From Paracoccaceae bacterium (GTDB lineage Bacteria > Pseudomonadota > Alphaproteobacteria > Rhodobacterales > Rhodobacteraceae), in assembly GCA_012103375.1 (NCBI GenBank), contig WLWX01000001.1:3390492-3454491 (forward strand): 64,000 bases of DNA. The letters are read 5' to 3'. Position 1 is the first letter of the stretch. Each line of letters begins with the position of its first letter. The notes under the pieces are model-generated. The model was not told the origin of the DNA. It searched no databases and saw only the letters and a list, made by a program, of their open reading frames with translations. Positions 8,789 through 18,082 of the stretch are shown piece after piece. The position numbers and the translations under genes were made by a program.

Positions 8789-10312
8789 TCACCGCAACCA
8801 CACTTCGACACGCCGGTTGATCTTGCGGCCCCAATCCACTTCGTCACAGGCCAATGGCATGGCCTCTCCAAAGCCATCTGCCAACAGTTTCAGGCTGGCC
8901 ATCGCCTCTTCGGTTGTTGCCGCGCGCACCGCATCGCGCACCTTGCGGGCCCGATCCAGCGACAATTCGCGGTTGTCCGCCGCCGGGCCGGTGCCGTCGG
9001 AAAACCCCGAAAACAGCAGCGTGCGTCCGGTAAACTCACCCCGGTTCAAAGCGCCTGCCAACAGGCCGATATTGGATTGCGAGATTGCGTCAAGATCGGT
9101 CGAACCATCTTCGAAACGGAATGTTAGCGTCAGACGCGCGGCACCTTCGATACGTTCGACCGCACGGCGCAGATCTGCCTGCGCGCCGGGTTCCTTGGCA
9201 GCCTCGATCGCGTGGGCCAGACGCTCTCCCTGGGCTTCGATTGGGACCGTGCCCAGGTACTGATCGACGAATCCCGCCTGTTGAACGGCCAGGCGCGCCT
9301 CGGGGCTTCGGGTGAAGGCCAGGAATTCGCGCGCAACCTTGGGCAATCGGCGCGCGGGCGGATACAGGAACAGCGGCAGCGTCAGTGGGTAATCGACAGT
9401 GCGCAGCGCATCCGCGGTCGCAACCGAGGCAAACGCGCAAGGCCCGGCGACCACCAATGGCACTGCCGCACCGATATCCGAATATGTCGTAACGCCCAGC
9501 GCATTCGGGTCGCGCGCAACCGCGTCGGTCAACTGACCAGTCTCTCGATGGCGGGTCACCGGCATGCCAAGCACTTGCCCTTCGGGGATCAGGACACGCC
9601 GTCGCAGTTCCCGCATCAGGCCGGATTGCTGCACCGGAACATGCAGGCGCAGGGGTTTTTCACCTTCCCACAGATCCGCGCTGGTCAGTTTTCGGCCAAA
9701 TGCCTGCGCCAGTCGGGCACGTGTAATCGCGGTCAGGGGGTTTTCAGCCGCAACCACCGGGACAATTGCGTCCAATCCAAGAACACGCCCGATGCCGGAT
9801 CGCGCCTGGCTGCGTTCCGATTGCGGCGGACGCAATGCCAGAACGATATCGGCGCGATCAGCAATCAGATCTTCAAACCCTTCGCCGGATGTTGAAGCGG
9901 CAAAGGAAAACTGCGCCACCAGTCGCGCCGGCGATGCCTCGCGCAGGTCATAGCGAAAGCGCCGGTCGCTTTGGACGACTTTCAGCGTCGAGTATCCCCG
10001 GGCACGGCCAAAAGCCTCGATAAGGGCGGGCATCAGGCGGCGCACCACCATCGCGTCGCCCGAGAATGAGACACCGGCAATGAACGGCCCGTCATCCGGG
10101 CAGGCGCGTCCGTGGCAGATCATCTTCGAACCGTCCACGGTCACGCGTCCAAAGTTGCCCTCCAACTGGAAGAATTCGCCATCGAAATTCAGCAGCCGTC
10201 CGCTGAGTTCAAGCGAGCCGTCGCGTGCCGTCAGTGTGACGGTCTGGGCCAGCGCGATTGCCGGGGCACAAAGGAAAAGCGCGGCGAAGGCCGCCGCGCG
10301 TATCATGGTCAT
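8789..10312 (-). CDS. PstS-like substrate-binding domain fused to an OmpA-type peptidoglycan-binding domain
   Basis: A 507-residue exported protein with a signal peptide ending near ALAQ (residues 20-23). Residues about 75-350 resemble periplasmic phosphate-binding (PBP-like) domains: GDAMVVRRLMPALIEAF and later DPNALGVTTYSDIG, LTLPLFLYPP and VAREFLAFTRSPEA. Residues about 390-507 form an OmpA C-terminal domain (FEDGSTDL, then NRELSLDRARKVRDAV and INRRVEVWL). The fusion would tether a ligand-binding domain to the cell wall, as sensor or store rather than a free ABC-importer component. No pst transporter genes are near. Phosphate as ligand is a family-based guess. Confidence 0.8.
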   Translation of the reverse strand: MTMIRAAAFAALFLCAPAIALAQTVTLTARDGSLELSGRLLNFDGEFFQLEGNFGRVTVDGSKMICHGRACPDDGPFIAGVSFSGDAMVVRRLMPALIEAFGRARGYSTLKVVQSDRRFRYDLREASPARLVAQFSFAASTSGEGFEDLIADRADIVLALRPPQSERSQARSGIGRVLGLDAIVPVVAAENPLTAITRARLAQAFGRKLTSADLWEGEKPLRLHVPVQQSGLMRELRRRVLIPEGQVLGMPVTRHRETGQLTDAVARDPNALGVTTYSDIGAAVPLVVAGPCAFASVATADALRTVDYPLTLPLFLYPPARRLPKVAREFLAFTRSPEARLAVQQAGFVDQYLGTVPIEAQGERLAHAIEAAKEPGAQADLRRAVERIEGAARLTLTFRFEDGSTDLDAISQSNIGLLAGALNRGEFTGRTLLFSGFSDGTGPAADNRELSLDRARKVRDAVRAATTEEAMASLKLLADGFGEAMPLACDEVDWGRKINRRVEVWLR

Positions 10313-10335
10313 GGATCAGTCCGGCTTGGGCGGTA

Positions 10336-11301
10336 TCAGTTCGCCGCAATCTTTATGGTTCCGATGGTTTTTTTCAACACCTGAGTGCCCTCATCCGCCC
10401 CACAAGCCGGCATTTCCAGGCTGAGGTCGGTGATAACCGGCACGCCGTCAGTCTGTGTCTGTATCGCCTGACCGGCCAGTGTCGTTCCGCAGGTCTGATC
10501 CGTGGCTGCCGCCTCTACAAATACATCGACAACGCCATTGGGCATCGCGTCAGAAACCGGAAAACTATAGACCTCGGCCATTGCAAGTTCGGGGTCGCCC
10601 AGCCGCAGCAAAGTGCCGCCCTTGGTCCACGGACTTCCCGGAGACTGGTTCCAGACATGCCCCGCCTCGCCAGGGCGCGCCCCGAATTCAAGGGCGTGAA
10701 GCGTCAGGCCCGCATCGCCCTGCCATTGCACGCCGACGCGCCGCATGGTGCCCGCATCTGGCGCGGCAATGGTGATTTCTGCTGTCGCGTCGCCCACGGC
10801 GGCCTGAAAGGTTGCCAGAATTGTCAGCGCCGGAACCGCCGTGCTGTAGCGACCATAGGCATCGGTGCGTCCTGAAAACGCCAGGGCACCGTGCCGAATA
10901 TCGACCCGGGCACCGGGGTCGCATGGTGCATCAAGCGCCAGCAGGATAAGCCCTTCACCGCCAAGCACGGCATCAAGCTGAGGGGTGCAGGTGCGGCCCG
11001 CGTTGTCTGTGTCGCCATCAATCGACGGGCTTGGCGTGGCCGAGGCCGGAATCTGCCGCGTCATTAGTGGCCGGTTCACCGGTTGAAGCGGCGGGCGCAT
11101 GTCCATCGGTGGTCTAAACACGGCATCAACCGTGCCAATTTCTCCGGCGGTGAATGTGGCGTGACGCAGCCGGGCGCCATTGTCGGGGGCCTGATACCCC
11201 AGAACCGACGCAACCGCCGGTGTGTCGTGAAATGCGTAACCTGCCCCCAGGATGGCCGATGCAATCAGCCCGATGGTTACAGCGGTTTTTTTACTGCTCA
11301 T
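10336..11301 (-). CDS. Exported hypothetical protein next to secA
   Basis: A 321-residue protein with an N-terminal hydrophobic signal or anchor (residues 7-24), a Pro-rich linker (about 60-95) and a beta-rich remainder with four cysteines (CTPQL, CDPG, CGTT, CGAD) that may form disulfides. I know no functional domain for it; such secA-adjacent proteins are sometimes labelled translocase only because of position. It lies 23 bp upstream of the PstS/OmpA fusion on the same strand and may be co-transcribed. The 200 bp between it and secA hold no gene or clear terminator that I can see. Confidence 0.65.
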   Translation of the reverse strand: MSSKKTAVTIGLIASAILGAGYAFHDTPAVASVLGYQAPDNGARLRHATFTAGEIGTVDAVFRPPMDMRPPLQPVNRPLMTRQIPASATPSPSIDGDTDNAGRTCTPQLDAVLGGEGLILLALDAPCDPGARVDIRHGALAFSGRTDAYGRYSTAVPALTILATFQAAVGDATAEITIAAPDAGTMRRVGVQWQGDAGLTLHALEFGARPGEAGHVWNQSPGSPWTKGGTLLRLGDPELAMAEVYSFPVSDAMPNGVVDVFVEAAATDQTCGTTLAGQAIQTQTDGVPVITDLSLEMPACGADEGTQVLKKTIGTIKIAAN

Positions 11302-11502
11302 CGCTGCCTCCGTCGTTAACGTGCAATATGTTCGATAATGGAAACATTACCGAATTATTGGGCCGATCCTAAGGCCAAAAATCAAATTCTGCATCATGCA
11401 AATCGAACGCAGATTTCGTGGCAGTTGCGGCACCGACCGCTAGGTCTAGCCCTCAGCGCAAGGCCGACACAATTCTGCCCCATTTCCGCCCAAATTCTGA
11501 CC

Positions 11503-14202
11503 CTATGCCAGACGCCCGTGGCAATGTTTGAATTTCTTCCCTGAACCACAGGGGCAGGCATCGTTGCGGGCCGGGTTGCCCCAGGTGGTCGGATCGCCTT
11601 CAACAAACCCCGGCGCGGCGTCTTCGGGCCGTGGTTCCGGCGCGGCCTCGTCGACCTGCGCCTGTTGCTGCCCCTGTTGCTGTGCAGTCATCTGGCGCAG
11701 CATCTCGGCCTGTTCTTCCGCGCTGAGCGGACGTATCTGACCCAGCTTCTGGGTTACATCGGCGCGCAAGCTGTCCAGCATGGATTCGAACAGCTGAAAG
11801 CTTTCGTTCTTGTATTCGTTCAGCGGGTCGCGCTGGGCATAGCCACGGAATCCGACGACCGAGCGCAGGTGTTCCAGCGTCAGCAGATGTTCGCGCCACT
11901 TCGCATCAATCGTCTGCAACAGGATCTGCTTTTCGATCGAGCGCATATTCTCGGGCCCGAACTGCGCCGCCTTGGCGGCCATCATCTCGTCACTGGCTTT
12001 GTAAAGGCGTTCGCGAATTTCTTCGTCGTCGACACCGTCTTCATCCATCCAGGTCGCCACATCCGTGTCGATATTGACCCGCTCGACCATAGCGGCGTGA
12101 AGTCCCGCTCCGTCCCACTGGTCGGCGTAAGTCTTCGCCGGAATGAACTCATCGACCGCATCGTCGATCACCTGGTGGCGCATATCCTCGGCAATCTCGG
12201 CAATCTCTTCGGCTTCCATGATGTCGCGGCGCTGGGTGAAGATCACTTTGCGCTGTTCGTTCATCACATCGTCGAACTTCAGCAGCTGCTTGCGGATGTC
12301 GAAGTTGCGCCCTTCGACCTTGGCCTGCGCCTTCTCAAGGCTTTTATTCACCCAAGGGTGCACAATCGCCTCACCCTCTTTCATGCCGAGCGTGCTGAGC
12401 ACTTTGTCGAGGCGTTCTGATCCGAAAATCCGCATCAGATCGTCTTCCAGGCTCAGGAAGAACGAGGATTTGCCCGGGTCACCCTGACGGCCAGACCGGC
12501 CGCGCAACTGGTTGTCGATCCGCCGGCTTTCGTGGCGTTCCGAGGCGAGCACAAACAGACCGCCCGCCGCCAGAACCTTGGCCTTTTCGTCGGCATGCTC
12601 TGCCTCGATCCGGGTGCGCACAGCTTCCGGGTCAGCCTCTGGGTCGGCGGTCAGCGCTTCCAGCACCTTCATCTCGACGTTGCCACCCAGCTGAATGTCG
12701 GTTCCGCGCCCGGCCATATTGGTCGCGATAGTCACCGCGCCGAACTTGCCCGCATCGGCAATGATCTGCGCTTCCTGTTCGTGCTGGCGCGCGTTCAGGA
12801 CGTTGTGCGTAATCCCTTCCTTGGACAGGATCTGGCTGATCTCTTCAGATTTCTCGATCGAGGTGGTGCCGACCAGCACCGGCTGACCCTTTTCGTGGGC
12901 CTTCTTGGTTTCCTCGATAATCGCGGCGTATTTCTCGACCGCCGTGCGATAGACTGCGTCGTGTTCATCAACCCGCGCGACATCCTGGTTGGTCGGAATT
13001 TCCACCACACCCAATCCGTAAATTTCGTTGAATTCTTCGGCCTCGGTCGCCGCCGTACCGGTCATCCCGGCCAGCTTGTCGTAAAGCCGGAAGTAATTCT
13101 GGAACGTCACGCTGGCCAATGTCACGTTTTCGGGCTGAATCGAGACATCTTCCTTGGCCTCGATCGCCTGGTGCAGACCATCCGACAAGCGGCGGCCAGA
13201 CATCATCCGCCCGGTGAATTCGTCGATCAGAACAACTTCGCCATCGCGAACGATGTAATCCTTGTCCTTGGTAAAAAGTTTATGCGCGCGAAGCCCCTGG
13301 TTGATGTGGTGCACGATGGTCGTGCTTTCCGGGTCATACAGCGTCTGCCCTTCTGGCAGGATGCCCGAGGCTGTCAGGTGTTCTTCCAGAAACTCGTTGC
13401 CCTCGTCCGTGAAAGTCACGTTTCGGGTTTTTTCGTCCAGGCTGAAATGTTCTTCCGTCAGCTCGGGGATCACCTTGTCGATGGTAATGTACAGCTCACT
13501 GCGGTCCTGCGCGGGGCCAGAGATGATCAGCGGCGTGCGGGCCTCATCAATCAGGATGCTGTCCACTTCGTCCACAATCGCGAAATTGTGGAAGCGTTGG
13601 TGCATCTCTTTCAGTTCGGATTTCATGTTGTCGCGCAGATAATCGAAGCCAAGTTCGTTATTGGTCGCGTAAGTGACATCGGCGGCATAGGCCTGCGCCT
13701 TCTCGGCCTCGGGCTGTTGCGGATAGACGGCGCCGGTGGTCAGACCCAGCGCCGCGAACACCTTGCCCATCCATTCCGCATCACGACGCACCAGATAGTC
13801 GTTGACCGTAACGATATGCACGCCCTTGCCGGACAGGGCGTTCAGATAGGCCGGGAAGGTCGCAACCAGCGTCTTGCCCTCACCCGTCTTCATCTCGGCG
13901 ATGTTACCGCGATGCAGGAAGATGCCACCCATCAGCTGCACATCGAAGGCCCTCAGGCCCAGCGCGCGGCGCGCGGCTTCGCGGCAGTTTGCGAAGGCTT
14001 CGACCAGCAGATCGTCCAGATCGGCCCCGCCCATGGCCTTCTTGGCCAGGTCTTCGGTCTTGGCCTTGATCTGATCGTCGCTGAATGCCTCATACTCGGC
14101 CTCTAGCGCGTTGATCTGGTCGATGATCGGGCGCACCGATTTGATCAATCGGTCATTCGGCGTGCCAAATACCTTTTTGGCAATCGTTCCAATACCCAGC
14201 AT
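11503..14202 (-). CDS. secA: Protein translocase ATPase SecA
   Basis: ATP-driven motor that pushes unfolded preproteins through SecYEG. The protein is 899 residues, the normal length. The start [13 protein letters not shown] at 14202 has a GGAGAG Shine-Dalgarno; an open frame extends upstream but is not conserved-looking. Visible motifs are the Walker A region KTGEGKT, the DEAD-like [13 protein letters not shown], the motif [11 protein letters not shown], and the C-terminal zinc finger [14 protein letters not shown] that contacts SecB and ribosomes. It is divergent from the parvulin isomerase gene at 14388. Confidence 0.97.
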   Translation of the reverse strand: MLGIGTIAKKVFGTPNDRLIKSVRPIIDQINALEAEYEAFSDDQIKAKTEDLAKKAMGGADLDDLLVEAFANCREAARRALGLRAFDVQLMGGIFLHRGNIAEMKTGEGKTLVATFPAYLNALSGKGVHIVTVNDYLVRRDAEWMGKVFAALGLTTGAVYPQQPEAEKAQAYAADVTYATNNELGFDYLRDNMKSELKEMHQRFHNFAIVDEVDSILIDEARTPLIISGPAQDRSELYITIDKVIPELTEEHFSLDEKTRNVTFTDEGNEFLEEHLTASGILPEGQTLYDPESTTIVHHINQGLRAHKLFTKDKDYIVRDGEVVLIDEFTGRMMSGRRLSDGLHQAIEAKEDVSIQPENVTLASVTFQNYFRLYDKLAGMTGTAATEAEEFNEIYGLGVVEIPTNQDVARVDEHDAVYRTAVEKYAAIIEETKKAHEKGQPVLVGTTSIEKSEEISQILSKEGITHNVLNARQHEQEAQIIADAGKFGAVTIATNMAGRGTDIQLGGNVEMKVLEALTADPEADPEAVRTRIEAEHADEKAKVLAAGGLFVLASERHESRRIDNQLRGRSGRQGDPGKSSFFLSLEDDLMRIFGSERLDKVLSTLGMKEGEAIVHPWVNKSLEKAQAKVEGRNFDIRKQLLKFDDVMNEQRKVIFTQRRDIMEAEEIAEIAEDMRHQVIDDAVDEFIPAKTYADQWDGAGLHAAMVERVNIDTDVATWMDEDGVDDEEIRERLYKASDEMMAAKAAQFGPENMRSIEKQILLQTIDAKWREHLLTLEHLRSVVGFRGYAQRDPLNEYKNESFQLFESMLDSLRADVTQKLGQIRPLSAEEQAEMLRQMTAQQQGQQQAQVDEAAPEPRPEDAAPGFVEGDPTTWGNPARNDACPCGSGKKFKHCHGRLA

Positions 14203-14387
14203 GTTCTCTCCGACGATTCTGCGCGCTTGACAGGAAGTTGTTGGGGATGCGCTTGCCCGCAATCCGGGCGCGCCATAAGTAGTGACGCAAGGGCGGCCCC
14301 TTAACCGGCCTCGGGCCGATGTAAGGTTCCGCAAGTTACGTGTCAACGCCACCCGCCACCGGCGGGCCCCGTGGAAGGAAATATGCC

Positions 14388-15248
14388 ATGACGTTTCACC
14401 GTTTTGCCGGCCCAGCGCTGGCAGTTCTGATTGCTGCTGCAACACCTGGGTTTGCCCAGACGGATGAGGTTGCCGACCCGATGAGCGCCGAGACCGTCGT
14501 CGCCACGGTCAATGGCACCCCAATCACGCTGGGGCACATGATCGTGCTGCGCGCGCGCCTGCCCGAGCAATACGCCAATGCCCCGACCGAGGTGTTGTTT
14601 GACGGCATCCTTGATCAGCTGGTCCAGCAACAGGCGCTTGCAGCGCAGGCAAGTGACCTGTCGCGAACCTCGGAACTGGTGATGGACAACGAACGCCGGG
14701 CGCTTCTTGCCAATGAAGCGTTGCTGAGTGCGGGGCGCGATTCGGTCACAGAGGACGCGGTTCAGGATCTCTACAACGACACCATCGCCAACGCTGAACC
14801 CCTTCCGGAATTCAACGCATCCCACATTCTGGTCGAAACCGAAGAAGAAGCGCAGGCGATTGTCGAAATGCTGGAAGGCGGCGCGGATTTTGCAGAAACC
14901 GCCAAGGAAAAATCCACCGGTCCAAGCGGTCCGAATGGTGGACAGCTGGGCTGGTTCGGGCTGGGCGCAATGGTGCCGGAGTTTGAGAAGGCAGTGACCG
15001 AACTTGAAGACGGCGCAATCTCGGGCCCGGTTCAGACCCAATTCGGCTGGCACGTGCTGAAACGCAACGACAGCCGCGACAAGCCCAAGCCCGCGCTGGA
15101 AGACGTGCGCGGATCACTGACCGAAGACCTGCGCGGACTGGCCATCGAGGCTGCAGTCGAAGCTGCCGTGGAATCCGCAGATGTTGTTTTGACAGACAAG
15201 TCCACGCTGGACCCTGCCGCGCTGGTCGATACAACTCTTCTGGAGTGA
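14388..15248 (+). CDS. Periplasmic parvulin-type peptidyl-prolyl cis-trans isomerase
   Basis: A folding catalyst for exported proteins. The 286-residue protein has a signal peptide ending near FAQ (residues 20-22), a SurA/PrsA-type helical N-domain (about 35-135) and a rotamase domain (about 145-240). The latter shows [14 protein letters not shown], the [20 protein letters not shown] motif and TQFGWHVLK. The ATG at 14388 has GGAAGGA eight bases upstream; an upstream GTG frame is discarded. Divergent from secA, so its product acts on SecA cargo. argJ follows after 22 bp on the same strand. Confidence 0.92.
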   Translation: MTFHRFAGPALAVLIAAATPGFAQTDEVADPMSAETVVATVNGTPITLGHMIVLRARLPEQYANAPTEVLFDGILDQLVQQQALAAQASDLSRTSELVMDNERRALLANEALLSAGRDSVTEDAVQDLYNDTIANAEPLPEFNASHILVETEEEAQAIVEMLEGGADFAETAKEKSTGPSGPNGGQLGWFGLGAMVPEFEKAVTELEDGAISGPVQTQFGWHVLKRNDSRDKPKPALEDVRGSLTEDLRGLAIEAAVEAAVESADVVLTDKSTLDPAALVDTTLLE

Positions 15249-15270
15249 TACTTCGGGGCGGTTGACCGGC

Positions 15271-16563
15271 ATGGGCAAGAAAAAGGCAAAACTGAAGGCG
15301 AAGATTCGGCGTCTGAAGGCCGAACTGGCTGCGGCGCAGACCCATACGGGCGGCGTATCGCCGCTCGCTCCGGCAGGATTTCCGGACTTGCCGGTCATCG
15401 ACGGCGTGCGGTTCGCAAGTGCGGCGGCGGGTGTCAAATACACCGGGCGTGACGACGTCATGCTGGCTGAACTGGCCCCCGGTACGACGATTGCCGGGGT
15501 GTTCACGCAATCGGCCACACGCTCGACCCCGGTGATGGATTGCCAGGCGAAGATCGGCGCCGATTCGGGTGATGGCGCGGCGATCATTGTGAACTCTGGC
15601 AATGCGAACGCCTTCACCGGGCGCAACGGGGTCGACGCGACGGCGGCCGTGACCGGTGCGGTTGCAAAGACCCTATCCTTGCCGGAATCACGCGTGTTTT
15701 CAGCATCTACCGGAGTGATCGGTGAACCCCTGCCATATGGCCGCATGACCGCGAAAATAGCCGAGTTGCACAGCGCACTGGACGCCGGTGGGATCGCCGG
15801 GGCAGCGCGTGCGATCATGACAACAGATACATTTCCCAAGGGCGCCGGGGCTGCTGTTTCGGTCGACGGCAAGACGGTCCGTATCGCCGGCTTCGCCAAG
15901 GGATCGGGCATGATCGCGCCGGATATGGCAACGATGCTGTCCTATGTCTTCACTGACGCCGTTCTGGATCAGGCAGAATTGCAAGCGATGTTGGAATCCC
16001 TTGCGGACACGACATTCAACGCCATCACGGTCGACAGCGACACGTCGACGTCTGACACGCTGATGGCGGCCGCCACCGGGGCTTCTGGCGTTAATGCGGC
16101 GGGCTCCGAAGCGTTTCGCGACGCGATGCATACCGTGTTGCAGGATCTGGCCCATCAGGTCGTTCGCGACGGAGAGGGTGCGACGAAATTCGTTGCCGTG
16201 CATGTCACCGGAGCGACCGATCACATGGACGCAAAGCGCGCAGCCCGCGCAATCGCCGATTCGCCATTGGTGAAAACCGCCGTTGCAGGCGAAGATCCTA
16301 ACTGGGGGCGCGTTGTCATGGCGTTGGGAAAATCCGGTGCCGCGGCGGATCGGGACCGCGTGGCGATCCGGTTTGGGCCGCATCCCGTGGCCGAAAACGG
16401 CTGGGTTTCGCCCGACTATTCCGAAGACGCCGCCGCCGCCTATATGAAAAACGCCGAGTTAGAGATCACTGTCGATCTGGGCCTTGGGACTGGCGCTGCG
16501 ACAGTCTGGACCTGCGATCTGACCCACGGATACATCCAGATCAACGCCGACTATCGTTCGTGA
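15271..16563 (+). CDS. argJ: Bifunctional glutamate N-acetyltransferase / amino-acid acetyltransferase ArgJ
   Basis: Recycles acetyl groups in arginine biosynthesis and can supply N-acetylglutamate. It is self-cleaved into two chains. The 430-residue product has KGSGMIAPDMATML, in which Thr221 (A-T-M-L) is the cleavage nucleophile. The acetyl-binding IMTTDTFPK and the C-terminal GEDPNWGR motifs are present. Unusual is the Lys/Arg-rich helical extension of about 25 residues (MGKKKAKLKAKIRRLKAE) before the family core. An alternative TTG at 15262 would add three residues. The stop overlaps the mutT GTG start by three bases. Confidence 0.95.
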   Translation: MGKKKAKLKAKIRRLKAELAAAQTHTGGVSPLAPAGFPDLPVIDGVRFASAAAGVKYTGRDDVMLAELAPGTTIAGVFTQSATRSTPVMDCQAKIGADSGDGAAIIVNSGNANAFTGRNGVDATAAVTGAVAKTLSLPESRVFSASTGVIGEPLPYGRMTAKIAELHSALDAGGIAGAARAIMTTDTFPKGAGAAVSVDGKTVRIAGFAKGSGMIAPDMATMLSYVFTDAVLDQAELQAMLESLADTTFNAITVDSDTSTSDTLMAAATGASGVNAAGSEAFRDAMHTVLQDLAHQVVRDGEGATKFVAVHVTGATDHMDAKRAARAIADSPLVKTAVAGEDPNWGRVVMALGKSGAAADRDRVAIRFGPHPVAENGWVSPDYSEDAAAAYMKNAELEITVDLGLGTGAATVWTCDLTHGYIQINADYRS

Positions 16564-16958
16564 AAACGCTGCTGGTGTCTGCCGTTGCGTTGATCGACGT
16601 GGATGGGCGCGTTTTGTTGGCCCAGCGACCAGCGGGCAAATCCATGGCGGGCCTGTGGGAGTTTCCGGGCGGCAAGGTCGAACCCGGTGAAACGCCCGAG
16701 GTTGCCCTGATCCGCGAGTTGCACGAAGAACTTGGCATCGACACCTGGGAAAGCTGCCTTGCACCGCTGACCTTCGCCAGCCACAACTACGACGATTTCC
16801 ACCTTCTGATGCCCCTGTTCGCCTGCCGCAAATGGCAGGGACAACCCGTGGCGCAAGAAGGGCAAACCCTTGCCTGGGTACGCCCGAAGGATATGCGAAG
16901 CTACCCGATGCCACCCGCCGATCTTCCGCTGATCCCGATCCTCAGGGATTGGCTGTAG
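16560..16958 (+). CDS. mutT: 8-oxo-dGTP diphosphatase MutT
   Basis: Hydrolyses 8-oxo-dGTP so that it is not incorporated opposite adenine. The 132-residue NUDIX protein has the complete box (G-x5-E-x7-REL-x-EE-x-G) at residues 38-60, preceded by GLWEFPGG, which is typical of MutT. The start is GTG, overlapping the argJ stop (GTGA), so translation is coupled. It is the intact partner of the broken mutY in the 8-oxoguanine defence. Confidence 0.93.
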   Translation: MKTLLVSAVALIDVDGRVLLAQRPAGKSMAGLWEFPGGKVEPGETPEVALIRELHEELGIDTWESCLAPLTFASHNYDDFHLLMPLFACRKWQGQPVAQEGQTLAWVRPKDMRSYPMPPADLPLIPILRDWL

Positions 16959-16961
16959 CGA

Positions 16962-17510
16962 TCAATCCTCGGCGATGCCCGTGGCAAAGCCATCAATGGT
17001 TTCGGCATTTCTGCGCTGCCAATAGTCCCTGACGCCCTCTGGACCCATTTTGGCGAAAACTGGTGTCAGTTCTTCTTCAAGACGGTCGCTTTCGAAGGTC
17101 ATGACCGGAACGCCGAAGCCGCAGGATGTCTGCACCCCGTCAATCGTCAAGTTGAACACCTGACGTGAACCGGCAAGCTTCGGGAAAGCGGAAATTGCAT
17201 CGGCCCAGCCGTTATCGCGCGGGTGAATAACCGTCGCCTGCCCATAGAGCCGCAGAATTAACGCATCGCCCGTGAAGGCGCAAAACATCAGCGTCATCCG
17301 ATTGCAGGCCCGTATATGGCCAGCCGTTTCGTTCCCGCTGCCAGAAAGATTCAACCACATGATCCGGTTGTCATCGATAATCCTGAGCGTATCCGCACCC
17401 TTGGGCGACACGTTCACGCGACCCGTTTCGGCAGCGGTCGAGACGAAAAAAACAGGCTGGTTTTCGATGAACGCCCGCAGCGTTCCGTTCAGTTTCTTGC
17501 CAAGCGGCAT
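16962..17510 (-). CDS. Pyridoxamine 5'-phosphate oxidase-family flavin-binding protein
   Basis: A 182-residue split-barrel protein. Features are LRAFIENQPVFFVSTA near the N-terminus, VNVSPKGADTLRIIDDN (the FMN-phosphate region) and IMWLNLSGSGNET. These fit PNPOx-like general stress or FMN-binding proteins rather than PdxH itself. The frame stays open upstream to 17708, but MPLGKKLNG at 17510 is the natural N-terminus for the fold. It ends three bases from the convergent mutT. Substrate is unknown. Confidence 0.8.
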   Translation of the reverse strand: MPLGKKLNGTLRAFIENQPVFFVSTAAETGRVNVSPKGADTLRIIDDNRIMWLNLSGSGNETAGHIRACNRMTLMFCAFTGDALILRLYGQATVIHPRDNGWADAISAFPKLAGSRQVFNLTIDGVQTSCGFGVPVMTFESDRLEEELTPVFAKMGPEGVRDYWQRRNAETIDGFATGIAED

Positions 17511-17578
17511 GAGGCCCCCTAAAATGGAAGTATCCTGAGAATGCGGAGCGACACTGTCAAGCTGACGCAAGCGACACC

Positions 17579-17953
17579 TCAATCGCCACGCAGCGCATCC
17601 GCCGGTCCCTGAACCGAGCCGCGCTGGCCGCGGATGAACAGATCGGTGGCGTTCTTCGGATTGTGGATATCCTTGATGAAGTTGCCCAGCTTGTTGCCCT
17701 TCACACATGTCTTGTAGCCATTGGCCCTGATCTTGTTGAACCGCTTACCAGCCTTCATGCCGCGCGGGCACAGCCCGCCCATGCGCATCACCCGGCACTC
17801 GGCCCCGGGGTGTTCTGCAACAAATCGTTCGCACCAGGCTTCTGCCTTGGCGCGGTTTTCGGCAGAGCGTTCCGCGCGGCCCGCGGCGGCGGGGCTGGCA
17901 AAGGATGCCGTGATCATGGCAACGGTCAACGTGGCGGTTATAAAGCGGGTCAT
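17579..17953 (-). CDS. Small exported hypothetical protein
   Basis: A 124-residue protein with a signal peptide cleaved near AAAG (residues 22-25). The mature part is basic and contains four cysteines (WCERF, ECRV, LCPRG, TCVKG) that could form two disulfides. No family is recognised. It sits alone on the minus strand, 68 bp upstream of the PNPOx-like gene and downstream of the infB terminator. Confidence 0.6.
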   Translation of the reverse strand: MTRFITATLTVAMITASFASPAAAGRAERSAENRAKAEAWCERFVAEHPGAECRVMRMGGLCPRGMKAGKRFNKIRANGYKTCVKGNKLGNFIKDIHNPKNATDLFIRGQRGSVQGPADALRGD

Positions 17954-18031
17954 ACAGCGTCCTTTCCTGATGGTATCTCTGGTGTAGGTCGCTGGAACGC
18001 CGCCGAAGGTTCAGATTTTCGACGAAGGGAC

Positions 18032-18057
18032 AAAAAAAGCCGCCCAACGGGCGGCCT
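18032..18057 (-). terminator. Terminator of the rimP-nusA-ylxR-infB operon
   Basis: Read on the minus strand, GCCGCCC, loop GTT and GGGCGGC are followed by a run of seven T. It lies 25 bp after the infB stop. Confidence 0.9.
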
Positions 18058-18082
18058 TTCATGTGACTTGTTTTCGGTGCGG

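Noticed and set aside
12532-14106. 524-codon frame opposite secA
   Set aside because: Antisense to a certain gene, with composition set by secA codons and no recognisable domain.
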